The notes under the pieces: model-generated
The model's database searches: none
What the model was told of the DNA's origin: nothing
What the model saw: only the letters and a program-made list of their open reading frames with translations
Program-made: the position numbers and the translations under genes
DNA from: Oreohelix idahoensis
Lineage: Eukaryota; Mollusca; Gastropoda; Stylommatophora; Oreohelicidae
Length of the DNA: 64,000 nt
Direction: 5' to 3'
Assembly: GCA_024509875.1 (NCBI GenBank)
Contig: JAMPIV010005814.1
Location: 1 to 64,000 of the forward strand
Shown: positions 11,279 to 21,297 of the stretch, piece after piece
How the letters are laid out: the number at the start of each line of letters is the position of its first letter
How positions within the stretch are numbered: position 1 is the first letter of the stretch

Positions 11279-11575
11279 AAAGTCAATCAAAAATTACAGG
11301 CCCATTTCACTTTTAAATACTGACTATAAAATCCGGACCAAGGCCCTCACCTTAAAACTTAAACCATTCATGCAGAACATGATACTTGAAGATCAACAAT
11401 GCAGCGTAAACAATAGAAACATTTGTAGACATACACACTTTATAAGAGATTTGATTACATACACGCACGATAGACATCCACAGTTGCTGGAAGGAATATT
11501 GTATCATCAGCATAAGCCAACAATTTTCTTTCTCCTTTACCGGGAACAAAGGTTCCCGTGATGTTTACATCTTGC
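11279..11575. pseudogene. Inverted segment of the LINE RT domain
   Basis: On the plus strand from 11279 the RT motif KSIKNYRPISLLNTDY reads forward, continuing to about 11465. The same motif also reads on the minus strand at 11636-11585, so the two copies form an inverted repeat of about 46 bp. On the minus strand at about 11530-11495 lies LLAYADDTIF, the catalytic YADD box. The RT is therefore split, with one part inverted and about 100 residues, including the first palm motif, missing. Twin-priming-type inversion or later rearrangement could explain this. Confidence 0.82.
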
Positions 11576-11576
11576 T

Positions 11577-12191
11577 TTATTCTTTCCAGTCAGTATTTAA
11601 AAGTGAAATGGGCCTGTAATTTTTGATTGACTTTTTGTCAGCATTATCTTTAGGTATTAAAGTAATAAAGGATTCATTGAGGCTGTTGGAAAGCTCTCCT
11701 TTCTGGAAGGCTTCCTCAAATACTTTAATTAAAAGGGGGCCTAACATTGGAAAAAAGAAACCGTAAAATTCGGCAGTTAACTCATCCGGGCCTGGTGATT
11801 TATTTTTTTGGAAAGTACTGACAGCTTCCCTTAAATTTTCTAAAGTTAAAATTTCATCTAATTTCTTGCACTCATCTTCACTTAAACGTTTTGTATAGTG
11901 TAAAAATGTATCCTGTATGTTTACGTTGGTCTCTTCTTTAGTGTATAATTTTGTGTAATATTCTAAAAAAGCGTGTCTAATACTGGTATCTTCTGACTGC
12001 TGTTTCCCATTCATGTCTACTATTTCGTGAATTTGTCTACTGCGTTGAACGTTTTGCTCTATCTCTAAGTATTGTCTATCAACGGGCTGATCACCCGTTT
12101 GCCAGTCACTTCGATTACGGAAACAACAGCAAATGGATTGATTTGCCATTGCCCTAAAGACGCCAATAGGCGTGATGGGGAACAGTGGCAA
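11577..12191 (-). pseudogene. Tx1/L1-like LINE RT, fingers region
   Basis: The frame contains the pre-RT linker (MNGKQQSEDTSIRHAFLEYY-TKLYT) and the first RT motifs: NKSPGPDELTAEFYGFF, FITLIPKDNADKKSIKNYRP and ISLLNTD. These are RT blocks 0-2 of L1/Tx1-type LINEs. The frame ends abruptly after ISLLNTD at the inversion breakpoint. Codons before about 12067 (on the minus strand, the N-terminal 40 residues) come from an inserted RTE fragment and are not part of this protein. Confidence 0.85.
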
Positions 12192-12282
12192 AGAAAAGCT
12201 ATCTGCTGTTGCCCTAAGACGCCACTAGGCGTAATGGCCACTGACTGCTTTGACGGTCGGTGGCTAAGGACGGAAGAAGAAG
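12078..12282 (+). mobile_element. RTE-like 3' fragment inserted in the LINE, 11-bp TSD
   Basis: Flanked by AAGTATTGTCT at 12067-12077 and 12283-12293, and ending in a GAAGAAGAAG tail on the plus strand. The sequence matches the insertion at 8070-8349 (shared GACGCCACTAGGCGT-ATGGCC and GACGGTCGGTGGCTAAGGA). An internal stretch is present twice in diverged form. Removing it restores contact between the LINE reading frames on both sides, which proves insertion order. Confidence 0.9.
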
Positions 12283-12533
12283 AAGTATTGTCTGCTGGGT
12301 ATCTCCTGTGTAATAGTATTTAATTTAGTCCTGAGTAAAGCCCCCTGGTATGTGTGTTGTTTGTAAATGTCTAATTGCTCTTCTAAAATATGGATGCGTG
12401 GGTTATTTTTATCTATCTGTTTAGTTAAACTAATGGCATCTTCTAATATATTTTGTTCTTTCTTAAAAGCCCTGTGTATGGTTGTAGCTAGAATATGTGA
12501 CCTATCTCTTATTGTGTTTTTAGCAGGTCCCAT
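12264..12533 (-). pseudogene. Tx1/L1-like LINE linker between EN and RT
   Basis: An 89-codon charged helical frame (KNNPRIHILEEQLDIYKQHT) of the kind that links the endonuclease to the RT in L1/Tx1 ORF2. The last residues (on the minus strand, below 12283) are encoded by the inserted RTE tail. It is separated from the endonuclease piece by a stop or frame change near 12540-12578. Confidence 0.7.
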
Positions 12534-12577
12534 GTTATTATTGGGAATGTCCTGTGTGTAACCCTGAATGAGTTGTG

Positions 12578-13005
12578 TTATTTTATCTGTAAAGAAGTTT
12601 TTTTTAGCAAGTTGTTGTTGAATTTCCAGTGCGGGGATCTCTTTAATTTTGTATGTGTGTGTCCCATACTTAAAACTGTATATACTGCCTGATGATCTGT
12701 GTATTTAAGCGTACTTTTAATGTGATGAGTTTTGTGTATGGTGTAACTGTTTGTTGCGTATATTCTGTCCAGTCTAGAAGCTCGTCTAAAATATGGGTTT
12801 CTCTTGTCATGAAATATGAAAGCTTGTGTTTGCGGTTGTAGTTTTCTGTAAACGTCTACTAGGTTATGTTTTGTCAATCATAGATTGTAAACGTCGTATT
12901 AATAGGGATGTTTCAATTTTCTTTTTTTTTTGTAATTCGGGGCCAAAGGAACTCTTGTCTAAACTGGTCAAAACACAATTGAAATCTCCTCCTAACACTA
13001 TTTTG
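12578..13005 (-). pseudogene. Tx1/L1-like LINE endonuclease C-terminal part
   Basis: The minus strand from about 13005 reads KIVLGGDFNCVL, the GDFN motif of APE-type LINE endonucleases, then after a frame change RASRLDRIYATNSYTIHKTHH and KYTDHQAVYTVL (the SRLDRIY and SDH-like boxes; the last has TDH). Only the C-terminal half is present, because 13008 is the join to the duplicated block. The EN residues visible here look intact, but the reading frame is broken near 12870. Confidence 0.82.
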
Positions 13006-13305
13006 GTTCCTTTGTTCCATCAACAGAATGGTAGAACATTCAAACTAAATGATATTTTACCGAAATATCAACTTGACTTTTAAATGTCAGTGACAGACAG
13101 TCTGAAGAAAGTAAATTGAAACTTACCTGGGGTTCTGTTTAGAGACTAACTAAGAAACAAGATAGTAAAACTTTTAGAGTGAGTTGTTGTATGTATTCTG
13201 AGTTTTCAGTAGGAAAAGGATGAGGTGGTGGGGGAAATACCTGTAATACTGGATACTACACTTTTAAATGTCAGTGACAGACAGCTGAAGAAAGTAATTT
13301 GAACT

Positions 13306-13476
13306 TACTGGTACTGTTAGAGACTAACTAAGAAACTAGTTAGTACAACGGAACACAATAATACAAATCTATGTACTGATACTGTTAGAGATTAACTAAG
13401 AAACTAGTTAGTACAACTGAACACAATAATACAAATCTATGTACTGGTACTGTCAAAGATTAACTAAGAAACAGTA
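13306..13476. repeat. 68-bp tandem repeat, about 2.5 units
   Basis: The unit starts GTACTGGTACTGTCAGAGAT and continues TAACTAAGAAACTAGTTAGT then ACAACTGAACACAATAATAC and AAATCTAT. The same repeat is present at 60623-60762 and 63862-64000, and a diverged single unit at 9596-9670 and 59998-60070. Confidence 0.92.
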
Positions 13477-13499
13477 TTCAAAATAACTAAAATCGTCAG

Positions 13500-13625
13500 T
13501 GGAAATATTTGATTAATTGAACTAATTGATTACCTGAACTATTTGGTAATCCGAGCTATTTTATTAACTGGACTATTTGATTAACCGAACTATTTTATTA
13601 ATTGAACTATTTGATTAACCACACC
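13500..13625. repeat. AT-rich ~22-bp minisatellite
   Basis: About five degenerate units of the form TTAATTGAACTATTTGATTA-AC. They lie directly after the 68-bp array and are not seen next to the other 68-bp arrays. Confidence 0.75.
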
Positions 13626-13969
13626 AACTTTATTCTAATAAGTTCAAATAATCGAGGGTGTACTGTGTTAACAAACCAGTAAAATATAAATGTTTTGCTG
13701 AACTAAAATAAATAATTAAATGCAGGTATCTTACCTGTAATGGCGTATGGACGCTCTGGAAAGGCAGGTAAATAAATGTACAACGGTGTGTCAGGATGAT
13801 GGTCGTTAATGATGTCTTCCACTCTGCTAGCAAACTGGTATTGACGGAGAGAAATAATGGTCTTGATACAGTTTGAGGATTAGAGGGTCTAGGAGAATAC
13901 AAGACATGGAGATACGGAGAGGCAATAAGTAGAAGAGAGTGGGAAAAATGTTTGAGAAGAGTGGGTAAC
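13626..13969. other. Nothing identified
   Basis: Ordinary AT-rich sequence leading into the following minisatellite. The ORFs here are short and repeat-derived. Confidence 0.5.
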
Positions 13970-14310
13970 AGGGACAAGGAGAGTGAGTGACGGAAAATGA
14001 GAGAGAGAGAGTGATATGGAAAAGAAGAATAAGGGTTAGCGAAAAGGTGAGTGAGTGATACGAAAAAGGAGAGTGAATGTTAGGGAAAATGACAGTGAGG
14101 GAAATGGAGTGTGAGTGATAAGGAAAATGAGAGTGAATAATAGGGAAAAAGAGTGAGTGACAGGGAAAAGAAGTGAGTGACAGGGAAAAAAGTGAGTGAC
14201 AGGGAAAAGGATTGAGTGACAGGGAAAAGAAGTGAGTGACAGGGAAAAGGAGTGAGTGACAGGGAAAAGGAGTGAGTGACAGGGAAAAAGAGTGAGTGAC
14301 AGGGAAACAT
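13970..14310. repeat. 20-bp purine-rich minisatellite
   Basis: From about 14140 the unit CAGGGAAAAGAAGTGAGTGA repeats about eight times with variation in the A-run. Upstream to about 13970 the units are more degenerate. It lies immediately 5' of the RTE-type LINE and may be part of its 5' region. Confidence 0.9.
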
Positions 14311-14401
14311 AAGAGAGAAAACCGGACTGATTCTAAAGGCAACGAACTGTAACGGACTACTGACTACGACTTACGGAACAGGGAACACAAGAAATATAAA
14401 T

Positions 14402-15394
14402 GTGAAGGAAGAGGAGCTGGTGGAAGAGATGAGGAAAGCCAAATTAGAAATCCTGGCTTTAACAGAAACAAATAAAAAAGGACAAAGAGTTATGGATCTA
14501 GATGGCGACACGCTGCTCTGCAGTGGTGTCACACATCCGAAAGAGCTAAAGGGGGCGTGGGTTGTATTGTGGCCAAAAACCATAGGGATAGTATCAAGGG
14601 ATTGAACTTTGTCTCGGAACGAAATATAGTCCTGAAACTAAAAAAAAAGGAGAAACCATAGTCAACCTTGTCATTGTGTATGGGCCGAATTAAGATGAGC
14701 GAGCAGAGGTTAAGGAAGAATGTTTTGAGCTACTTCAAAAGACAGTGAACGACTGCCTAGATGAAATTATCATGTTCGGAGATTTCAATGCCAGAGTGGG
14801 AAATGACCATGCTAGATGGGGTGGAGTTATTGGAAGATATGTGAAGATACTCTTAATGACAATGGAAAGCGACTCCTTAGATTCTGCACTAAGCAGAATC
14901 TGATCATTACAAACACAAAGTTCACCCATAAGCTCATACAGGTATACACTGGGTGTGAACCAACAAAGAATGAGAAGTCAGTTATCGACAATGCCATAGA
15001 TAGGAAGACCGTATTCAAGTACGTCTGTGATGTTAGAGTATGGAGGGGGCCAGAGATTGGAAGTGACCACTACTTGTTAACAATTAAAAGAACAACTGAA
15101 ATAGTTACTCGGCCTAGAAACTGCCTAACATCACACAAGAAGCTAAGTAAACGAAGAGGGGAAACGAGCATTAAGACCTACAAGCTGAGAGAGCCAGAAG
15201 TGAAGAGCAGATACCAGGGGCTTATTGCTACAGCAGTGCGTAACACAGAACAACAATCTGATGACACGGAAACACACTGGCTGACATTCAACGACATCAT
15301 ACAGAATGCTGCATGTGGTGAAGTTCGCCTTGGGAACAAGAGAAACAGTACACCTTGGTGGACAGATAAGGTTAAAGATAAAATAAGAGAGTAG
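14402..15394 (+). pseudogene. RTE-type LINE endonuclease domain
   Basis: The APE-like endonuclease would nick target DNA to prime reverse transcription. Readable motifs in order are EILALTETNKKG (about 14448-14484, the catalytic-Glu box), a NLVIVYGPN box near 14662-14690, GDFNARVGNDHARW (14778-14820) and EIGSDHYLL near 15055-15075 (the terminal SDH box). The frame shifts between 14605 and 14816, then stays open from 14816 to 15394 (192 codons). All four motif blocks are present, so the decay is mainly indels. Confidence 0.86.
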
Positions 15395-15463
15395 AAAAAG
15401 GCATGGACACAATACTTGTGAGCTAAAAACGCAGCAGGAAAAACAGAGAAATATAGAGAATAT

Positions 15464-15715
15464 ATGATACTCAGAACAGAAGCAAAGAACAAGGTGCTAG
15501 CAGCAAAACAGAAGTCCTGGGAAGAATTTGGAGAAAAGCTAGAAAACGATGCGCAAGAAAACAGAAATTATTCTATGACCCTAATGAATATGAGGAAGGA
15601 AAAACAGTGCCTTCTTAAATTTATAAAGGACAAGCAAGGTAAATTGCTTATTGCCCCAAAAGAAGTAATGGAAAGATGGAAAGAATATTTTTTAGAGCTC
15701 TTGGATGGTGAGTAA
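15464..15715 (+). pseudogene. RTE-type LINE EN-RT linker
   Basis: An 83-codon, strongly charged segment ending in MERWKEYFLELLDGE. The WKEYFxxLL motif is characteristic of the stretch before the RT in RTE/BovB-like LINEs. It lies in the right place between the endonuclease and the LEKIKMGKTAGHDEI RT start at about 15805. Confidence 0.82.
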
Positions 15716-15799
15716 GGTCAAGCACCAGAAATGATAACCACTGGCACAGAAGAGGGAACCGATGGTGATGAAGATGACATAAAGAAGGAATAACTGAAG

Positions 15800-16650
15800 C
15801 CAGCACTGGAGAAAATCAAGATGGGCAAAACAGCAGGACATGATGAGATAATACCAGAAATGGTTAAATTGGAGCAGCAAGCAACCTATTACTCCTAAGA
15901 TTCCTACAGGCATCTTGGTGCAAGACTATACCAAAGGATTGGGAGATTGCCATCATGACATCGATTTTCAAAAAGGGTGACAACCAACAATGTGGAAACC
16001 ATAGAGGTATATCCCTTCTCAGTGTCCCTGGTAAAATCTACTCTAAAATCCTAGAGCAGAGACTCAGACGCCTAGCTGAGCCACAAATGAATAAGGTCCA
16101 GTGTGGCTTCCAATAAAATCGAAGTACACAAGACCTAATCTTCACACTCAGACAGTTGAGGGAAAAGGCTCTTGAGTATAAGAGTGAGATCCATCTTTGC
16201 TTCTTAGATCTAGAAAAGGCATTTGACAAGGTCCCCTGGAAGACTTTATGGGACTGTTTGGCAAGGAAGAATATTCCAACACCTCTGAGTCATGCAATAC
16301 AGAGCTTGTACAAGTTTTCACAGAAATTATGTGAGGACGGCAAACCAGAAGAATTCAGGACCATCACTGGTGTAAGTCAAGGTATTATCCAGTCGCCTTA
16401 TCTTTTCATACTCCTCATGGACGATGTCATCAAGGCATGTAATGAGAGGACAGGAAAGATTTCAGTGGGGTACTGGAAGATGAGACAGGTCTGTATTTCA
16501 GAGCTGGAATTTGCTGATGATGTTGCCCTAATTTCTAAATCAGAGGCACATCTTCAATCCAACCTGCAAGTCTGGAAGGAAGAGCTGGAGAAGAGAGGGA
16601 TGATCATAAGCAGCTCGAAAACAAAAACAATGGTGCTATCACGAGAGTAA
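15800..16650 (+). pseudogene. RTE-type LINE reverse transcriptase
   Basis: RT motifs appear in order: KMGKTAGHDEIIPEM (about 15820), SIFKKGD and CGNHRGISLL (15962-16020), FLDLEKAFDKVPW (16202-16240, first catalytic Asp), a GVSQGIIQSPYLF box (16370-16410) and LEFADDVALI (16504-16535, catalytic Asp pair). The frame from 16156 to 16650 (164 codons) is open across the palm. Stops and frameshifts occur at about 15793, 15898 and 16115. No catalytic residue is visibly lost in the open part, but the protein as a whole cannot be made. Confidence 0.9.
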
Positions 16651-17305
16651 AGAAGACATCAGATTAATCTGTGAGTACAGGTCCTGGAGCAGGACGACCA
16701 CTTTAAATACCTTGGATCTGTTATAGACCGGAAGGGATGCATCAAAGAAGAGTTGGCTACCCGAAGAGCAGCAGTAGGGATACTTTTTTCAAGCCATAAA
16801 TAAAGGATTCCTCAGCAAAAGAGATGTTGGTAAAAAGACGAAGATGGTTGCATAACGCTCCACCTATGTCCCAGTCTTGACGTGTGGATGCGAGTCATGG
16901 GCAATGACTACGACCCACAAAAGCCAGATCCAAACCTCAGAAATAAGGTATCTGAGGAAGGTCGTTGAAGTAACAAGAAGATACATGGTCCATAACCAGA
17001 CTATACGGCAAGTTCGAAAAACCCAACCCCGTAGACCCAAGTAGAACAGTCCCAACTGAGATGGTTTTGCTATGTCTGCAGACTGGCAGAAGATCGGCTA
17101 CCACTGCAAGCATGGGTAACTAAGAGCCAGGGATCTAGACCTCCAGGACAACCCAAAGTCCGCTGGGAAGACAACATTAGACAATCTTTGAAGGACCGAG
17201 GACTAGAATGGAACCAAGCCAGTAGGAAGACAGCCGATAGAATAGTATGGCGCTCTCTCTTACAAACCTTTACACCTCACTGTACAAGAGGAAGGAATAA
17301 GTAAG
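16650..17305 (+). pseudogene. RTE-type LINE C-terminal region
   Basis: Fragments in changing frames encode HFKYLGSVIDRKG (about 16700), a CGCESWAMT segment (about 16880), IRYLRKVVEVTRR (about 16940) and the tail RLPLQAWVTKSQGSRPPGQP then RWEDNIRQSL (17095-17190). These match the usual order after the palm in RTE-type LINEs. The last segment is the one shared with 3040-3235. The element's 3' end is placed near 17300; no TSD was found. Confidence 0.8.
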
Positions 17306-17939
17306 TATAATACATTTTCAAAACAATTCAACATTAAATAATACAATTATACATATTTTAAAATTGTCACATAACTAGGCTTATAAAAAAAATTCTTCCA
17401 AAAATATCTTCCTCTGAATACATGACAGTTATTGTAAGTAGCTGCAATATCTAAGCTAGATTAATGACATTTGACTTCAGTAGACACCTTTCTAATGTTA
17501 CTGTACTACCAGTAACACATGAGCAAAATAATTTATGATGATGACGTAATAAACACTCAACACATCTTTATATACTGTGTTTTTAGTTTATTTTTCTTCT
17601 GGAAATAAAACAGTAATTAAAACGTATGACCCTAATGGTAATTATTGCCCCTTGTTTTGACCGTTGTAACAAGAATATCCGAAAGCTACAAGTGAGGATT
17701 TATTCATTTAGACACAAATAAAAATGGTAAAGTAGAGATAGAAAGATCTTGAGAGGTAGACACAGGACGGGAGAATCTGGTACACATTAAGGTTCTCCCT
17801 TTACCAGAAAACGACAATCAGTGTCATATCCACCACGTGTCATTCCAGTCACTTGCCTTAGATGGTATATTATCAGTATCCCCCATCGCCTTCTCCGCTG
17901 AATAGTTTTTAACTGAACGTTTCTCTGTTCTTTGTTGTG
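17306..17939. other. Nothing identified
   Basis: AT-rich DNA with short ORFs, no recognisable motif and no clear repeat. Confidence 0.5.
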
Positions 17940-18182
17940 AACTGTTGTAAACACTTTAATTTATTATCATCGTAAACATTGTATATTTATTTGGATTATG
18001 TCTTCAGTTGTGTCCCATTTCCAGGCAAGTCTATGCCAGAACCGGTAAGTTCAAATCTCCTTATATGTGAATTCTGACTTCCTTAAAATACTGCATTAGC
18101 CGAATATAGCATTGGTAACGACGATGAGATAATGATAACTATGTATGTTTTAAAATTATACATTTATAATGAATAAAGGTAG
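17940..18182 (+). repeat. Inverted, diverged copy of block segment X
   Basis: Shares, in reverse complement to 9537-9700, CATCGTAAAC, TTTGGATTATG-CTTCAGTTGT, TTTCCAGGCAAGTCT and CCAGAACCGGTAAGTTCAAA. It is interrupted at 18183 by the solo LTR. Confidence 0.75.
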
Positions 18183-18476
18183 TGTGATGGGGCCGAAAAG
18201 ACGCCCGCCCCTTTTCTGTTTTTGGCATATTTATCGCCCATATTTTCGATGTGCGCGAAGCATGCTGGGATGTAAAAAGTCTTCAAGATTGATGAATAGG
18301 CCATAATAAAACCTAAGAATTAGTTGTGATGTGTTATATTTGGTAGTCGTGTGTTATATTTAATAGCGGTAAGTTTTATCTGTGTTTTCTTGCCTAATAA
18401 AGCAAATATCGCGAGTGTTGTTTAAGTGGCGCAATTACTGCGCGCGCGGACTAAGTTGAGTGTTTGGGCTTAGCGG

Positions 18477-18488
18477 TTTATATAAAGA
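18477..18488 (+). promoter_or_regulatory. TATA-like element inside solo LTR
   Basis: TTTATATAAAGA lies about 300 bp into the LTR, with a GC-rich segment (GCGCGCGCGGA) about 30 bp upstream. This fits the core promoter of an LTR. Based on sequence only. Confidence 0.4.
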
Positions 18489-18913
18489 GATAGCGACAAG
18501 CGGACGAGCCTATTTTGCAAAAGTCGCCAAGAAGAAACGAAGTAAGGCTAGCCCTGTGTCGGTAGAAGAGGAACGAAGACATGACACGTGAGTTTGATTT
18601 AAAAGCAGATTATATTATTTCCTAGTGAAATTACCATTATTTCCCTGTGGCTTTAGAATTATATTGAGCGTGCCTGTTGTAATGTTTAAGGAAATAAATA
18701 GATTAATGTGTTTCCAGGACCTGATAATTTAGTCTTGAAATATAATTGAGTGGAAATAATGTGTGGATATATTTCACTAGTGTTAAGCCCAAATCACATA
18801 TGTAAGAGTTTAGTATCAAGTATTTCATCCATCAGACCGGGCAAATTTAGTAGGGGAGTGTTTTATACATGAAACTGGATAGAGAAGCATCTATTACTTG
18901 AATTTAGATGATA

Positions 18914-19131
18914 TTAAATAATATCAAGATGGCAGCCGGGAGGCCAAGTGGTGATGACTTTAGTTCTAGTTGTTAAGTGAAGAGTAATTATATTTTATTC
19001 TTTATTGTAAGAGTAATTTAGTTTAAATAATATCAAGATGGCAGCCGGGAGGCCACGTGGTGATGACTTTAGTTCTAGTTGTTAAGTGAAGAGTAATTAT
19101 ATTTTATTCTTTATTGTAAGAGTAATTTAGT
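18914..19131. repeat. 108-bp tandem duplication in solo LTR
   Basis: Two nearly identical units containing AAATAATATCAAGATGGCAG and the following GTGGTGATGACTTTAGTTCT segment. Confidence 0.92.
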
Positions 19132-19689
19132 GTATTTCGCGTTCATTGATTATTCTACTGTATATCTTTAGTGGTTTACTTTGATATGTATTTAGATTTC
19201 TGGAGAGCGCGAGGCCACTCCTTGGGGTGTAAAGCATGTTGAGACAGGTGTTTCTCTGTTTGCTCCCTGCGGAGCATGGAAACACCAATGTGGCTGGTGT
19301 CCATCACAAGCCGACAAGAAGCATTTTTATGCTATTGCAGTGGTTGTTTCGGTAACGATGTGTTTCATGTGATGAGATTCCCAGTCTTACCAGTGGTCAT
19401 ATACGACACGCTAGTGGCCAGGCGCACCAGTTGTCATATACGACATGCTTCAGAGGGCAGTGATGAATATTGAGATGGATCAGTTGCGAGGTGGTGGCTT
19501 ATTCTCATTGAGAGTATTTGTTGTACATATAGTTGAATATTATTTTATGTCCATTTTATGATTATTTAACTATTATGTGAAGAATGGTTTGTGAGAGCAC
19601 GTGGGCTCACTTGGAGAGATATATATTTCTCTTCTCCGCTCCTAAGGGAGCATGGGGCCAACAGTGTGGTTTGCCTCCATATTAAGCAT

Positions 19690-20075
19690 TCAGATGCTCG
19701 TGCAGTAGTGGTTTCGGTAGCAACCTATGTTACACGGTGAGATTGCCAGCCTCATGCACAACACCATACTTGTCGCATTGGACGACACGCATGTGTGTGA
19801 TAGTTGAGAGTGTGCCCTTGCAGTAGTGGTTTCGGTAGCAATCTGTGTTACATGGTGAGATTGCCAGCCTCATGCACAACACCACACTAGTCTCATTGGA
19901 CGACATGCATGAGTGTGTGTATGTGTGATAGCTGAGTGTGTGCTCTTGCAGTAGTGGTTTTTGTAGCAACCGATGTTACACGGTAAAATTGCCAGCCTCA
20001 TGCACAACACCTTACTAGTCGCATTGGACGACATGCATGAGTGTGTGCGTGTGTGATAGTTGAGGGTGGCGTGGA
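19690..20075. repeat. ~120-bp tandem triplication in solo LTR
   Basis: Three units with CAGTAGTGGTTTCGGTAGCA, then GATTGCCAGCCTCATGCACA and CGCATTGGACGACA-GCATG. A more diverged fourth unit may lie at 19330-19450. Confidence 0.88.
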
Positions 20076-20454
20076 AGGACTGTTTGGCAGGTGAGAGCAT
20101 CATTATTTAACTATTATGATTTTAACTATTCGTTGCTTTGTTTGCTTCTTCAGATTAGCAACTGAGCACTAGCTGGGTGTTTTGTTTGTATGGTGTTATG
20201 TTCGTTGGTTTATTTGTTTAATGTTTGCTTCAGTGTGCTCTTAGTCACTGAATGGGTTGTAAAAATAAATACAGCCCCTGCCTCTAGAATCAAGAGTTTT
20301 ATTGTTGAATCGGGTCGGTTGCGAGTGTGAAAAGAGAGTGGTCAAATATCACAACATCATCATCATAATCTCGCCCCACCGTTTCACAGTAGCATGGATT
20401 TCTCCAACCCACCAACAGCTACCCCGTACCCACCCTTACAGGAAGCCTACACAT

Positions 20455-20625
20455 GTCAGTTGTAGCTGTGGTCTCTGTAGCTGTGGTCTCTGTAGCTGTG
20501 GTCTCTGTAGCTGTGGTCTCTGTAGCTGTAGTCTCTGTAGCTGTGGTCTCTGTAGCTGTGGTCTCTGTAGCTGTGGTCTCTGTAGCTGTGGTCTCTGTAG
20601 CTGTGGTCTCTGTAGCTATAAGTTT
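20455..20625. repeat. 15-bp minisatellite, about 11 copies
   Basis: Perfect or near-perfect repeats of TGTAGCTGTGGTCTC. The open frames across it are a by-product of the 15-bp period. Confidence 0.97.
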
Positions 20626-20729
20626 GACATTATAAAGCTGCCAGTCATGTGACCAACCACATATTAGTAGCCTTGTACGACATGCTTGAGGAAACAGTAG
20701 GCCTATTCTTTGTTTGTCTCATAAGCTGC

Positions 20730-20930
20730 TACTACACACACACACACACGCACACACGCACACACGCACACACACACACAGAGTGATAGGTATATTACTT
20801 GCTGTAAATGTTGGTACTACACACACAGACACACAGAGTGATAGGTATATTACTTGGTGTAGATGTTGGTGCTACACACACACACACACACAGAGTGATA
20901 GGTATATTACTTGGTGTAGATGTTGGTGCT

Positions 20931-20963
<33 letters not shown>

Positions 20964-20999
20964 GAGTGATAGGTATATTACTTGGTGTAAATGTTGGTA

Positions 21000-21038
<39 letters not shown>

Positions 21039-21251
21039 CACACACACATACACACACAGCGTGATAGGTATATTACTTGGTGTAAATGTTGGTACTACAC
21101 ACACACACACAGAGTGATAGGTATATTACTTGGTGTAGATGTTGATACTACACACACACACACACACACACACACCCCCCCCCCCCCCCCACCCCCCCCC
21201 ACCCACCCCACACCCCCACCCCCCACCCCCACACCCCCCCACCCCCACCCG

Positions 21252-21297
<46 letters not shown>

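Larger units (their letters stand above)
9870..13007 (-). mobile_element. Tx1/L1-like LINE, rearranged and decayed
   Basis: Minus-strand pieces in order are the endonuclease C-terminal part (about 13005-12578), linker (12533-12264), RT fingers (12191-11577), a YADD piece (about 11575-11466), an inverted RT piece on the plus strand (11279-11465), and the thumb to C-terminal region (11278-10054). The element is absent from copy 2, where the matching sequence resumes at 60378. About 118 bp of copy 2 (60256-60374) are missing from copy 1, so the insertion came with a small deletion. No TSD was identified, and the left edge is approximate. Confidence 0.82.
3600..13480. repeat. Duplicated block, copy 1 (interrupted by several TEs)
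   Basis: Segments of this interval align in order and in the same orientation with 57505-60780: 4190-5110 with 57510-58140, 5150-5598 with 58858-59280, 7416-8069 with 59272-59905, 8350-8391 with 59900-59945, 9533-9860 with 59941-60258 and 13008-13476 with 60378-60762. Everything between those segments in copy 1 is inserted TE DNA. Diverged pieces of the same block lie in opposite orientation at 17.9-18.2 and 22.0-23.0 kb, so this is a repeat family, not only a local duplication. Confidence 0.8.
14390..17305 (+). mobile_element. RTE-type LINE, near full length but decayed
   Basis: Endonuclease (14402-15394), linker (15464-15715), RT (about 15840-16650) and C-terminal tail (about 16680-17290) follow one another on the plus strand in one ORF2-like order. 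The frame is broken by about a dozen stops and frameshifts. A second, truncated copy of its 3' end is at 3040-3235. Clade assignment to the RTE group rests on the LTET endonuclease motif and the basic post-RT tail; no search was made. Confidence 0.88.
18183..20388. mobile_element. Solo LTR (2206 bp), TSD GTAG
   Basis: It starts TGTGATGGGGC and ends GCCCCACCGTTTCACA, so its ends are TG...CA with short inverted complementarity. It is flanked by GTAG (18179-18182 and 20389-20392), a 4-bp duplication. It contains a TATA-like GGTTTATATAAAGAGA at about 18475 and an AAAATAAATACAG polyadenylation-like site at about 20260, consistent with plus orientation. Two internal tandem duplications are present (18914-19131 and about 19690-20070). 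No internal coding region accompanies it. Confidence 0.78.

Noticed and set aside
13827..14342. 171-codon minus-strand ORF with repeated SLSLTPFPCHS
   Set aside because: A translation of the 20-bp purine-rich minisatellite; overlapping frames show the same repeat.
20455..20625. CRISPR-like regular repeat
   Set aside because: There are no spacers. It is a perfect 15-bp head-to-tail minisatellite in an animal-type genome.
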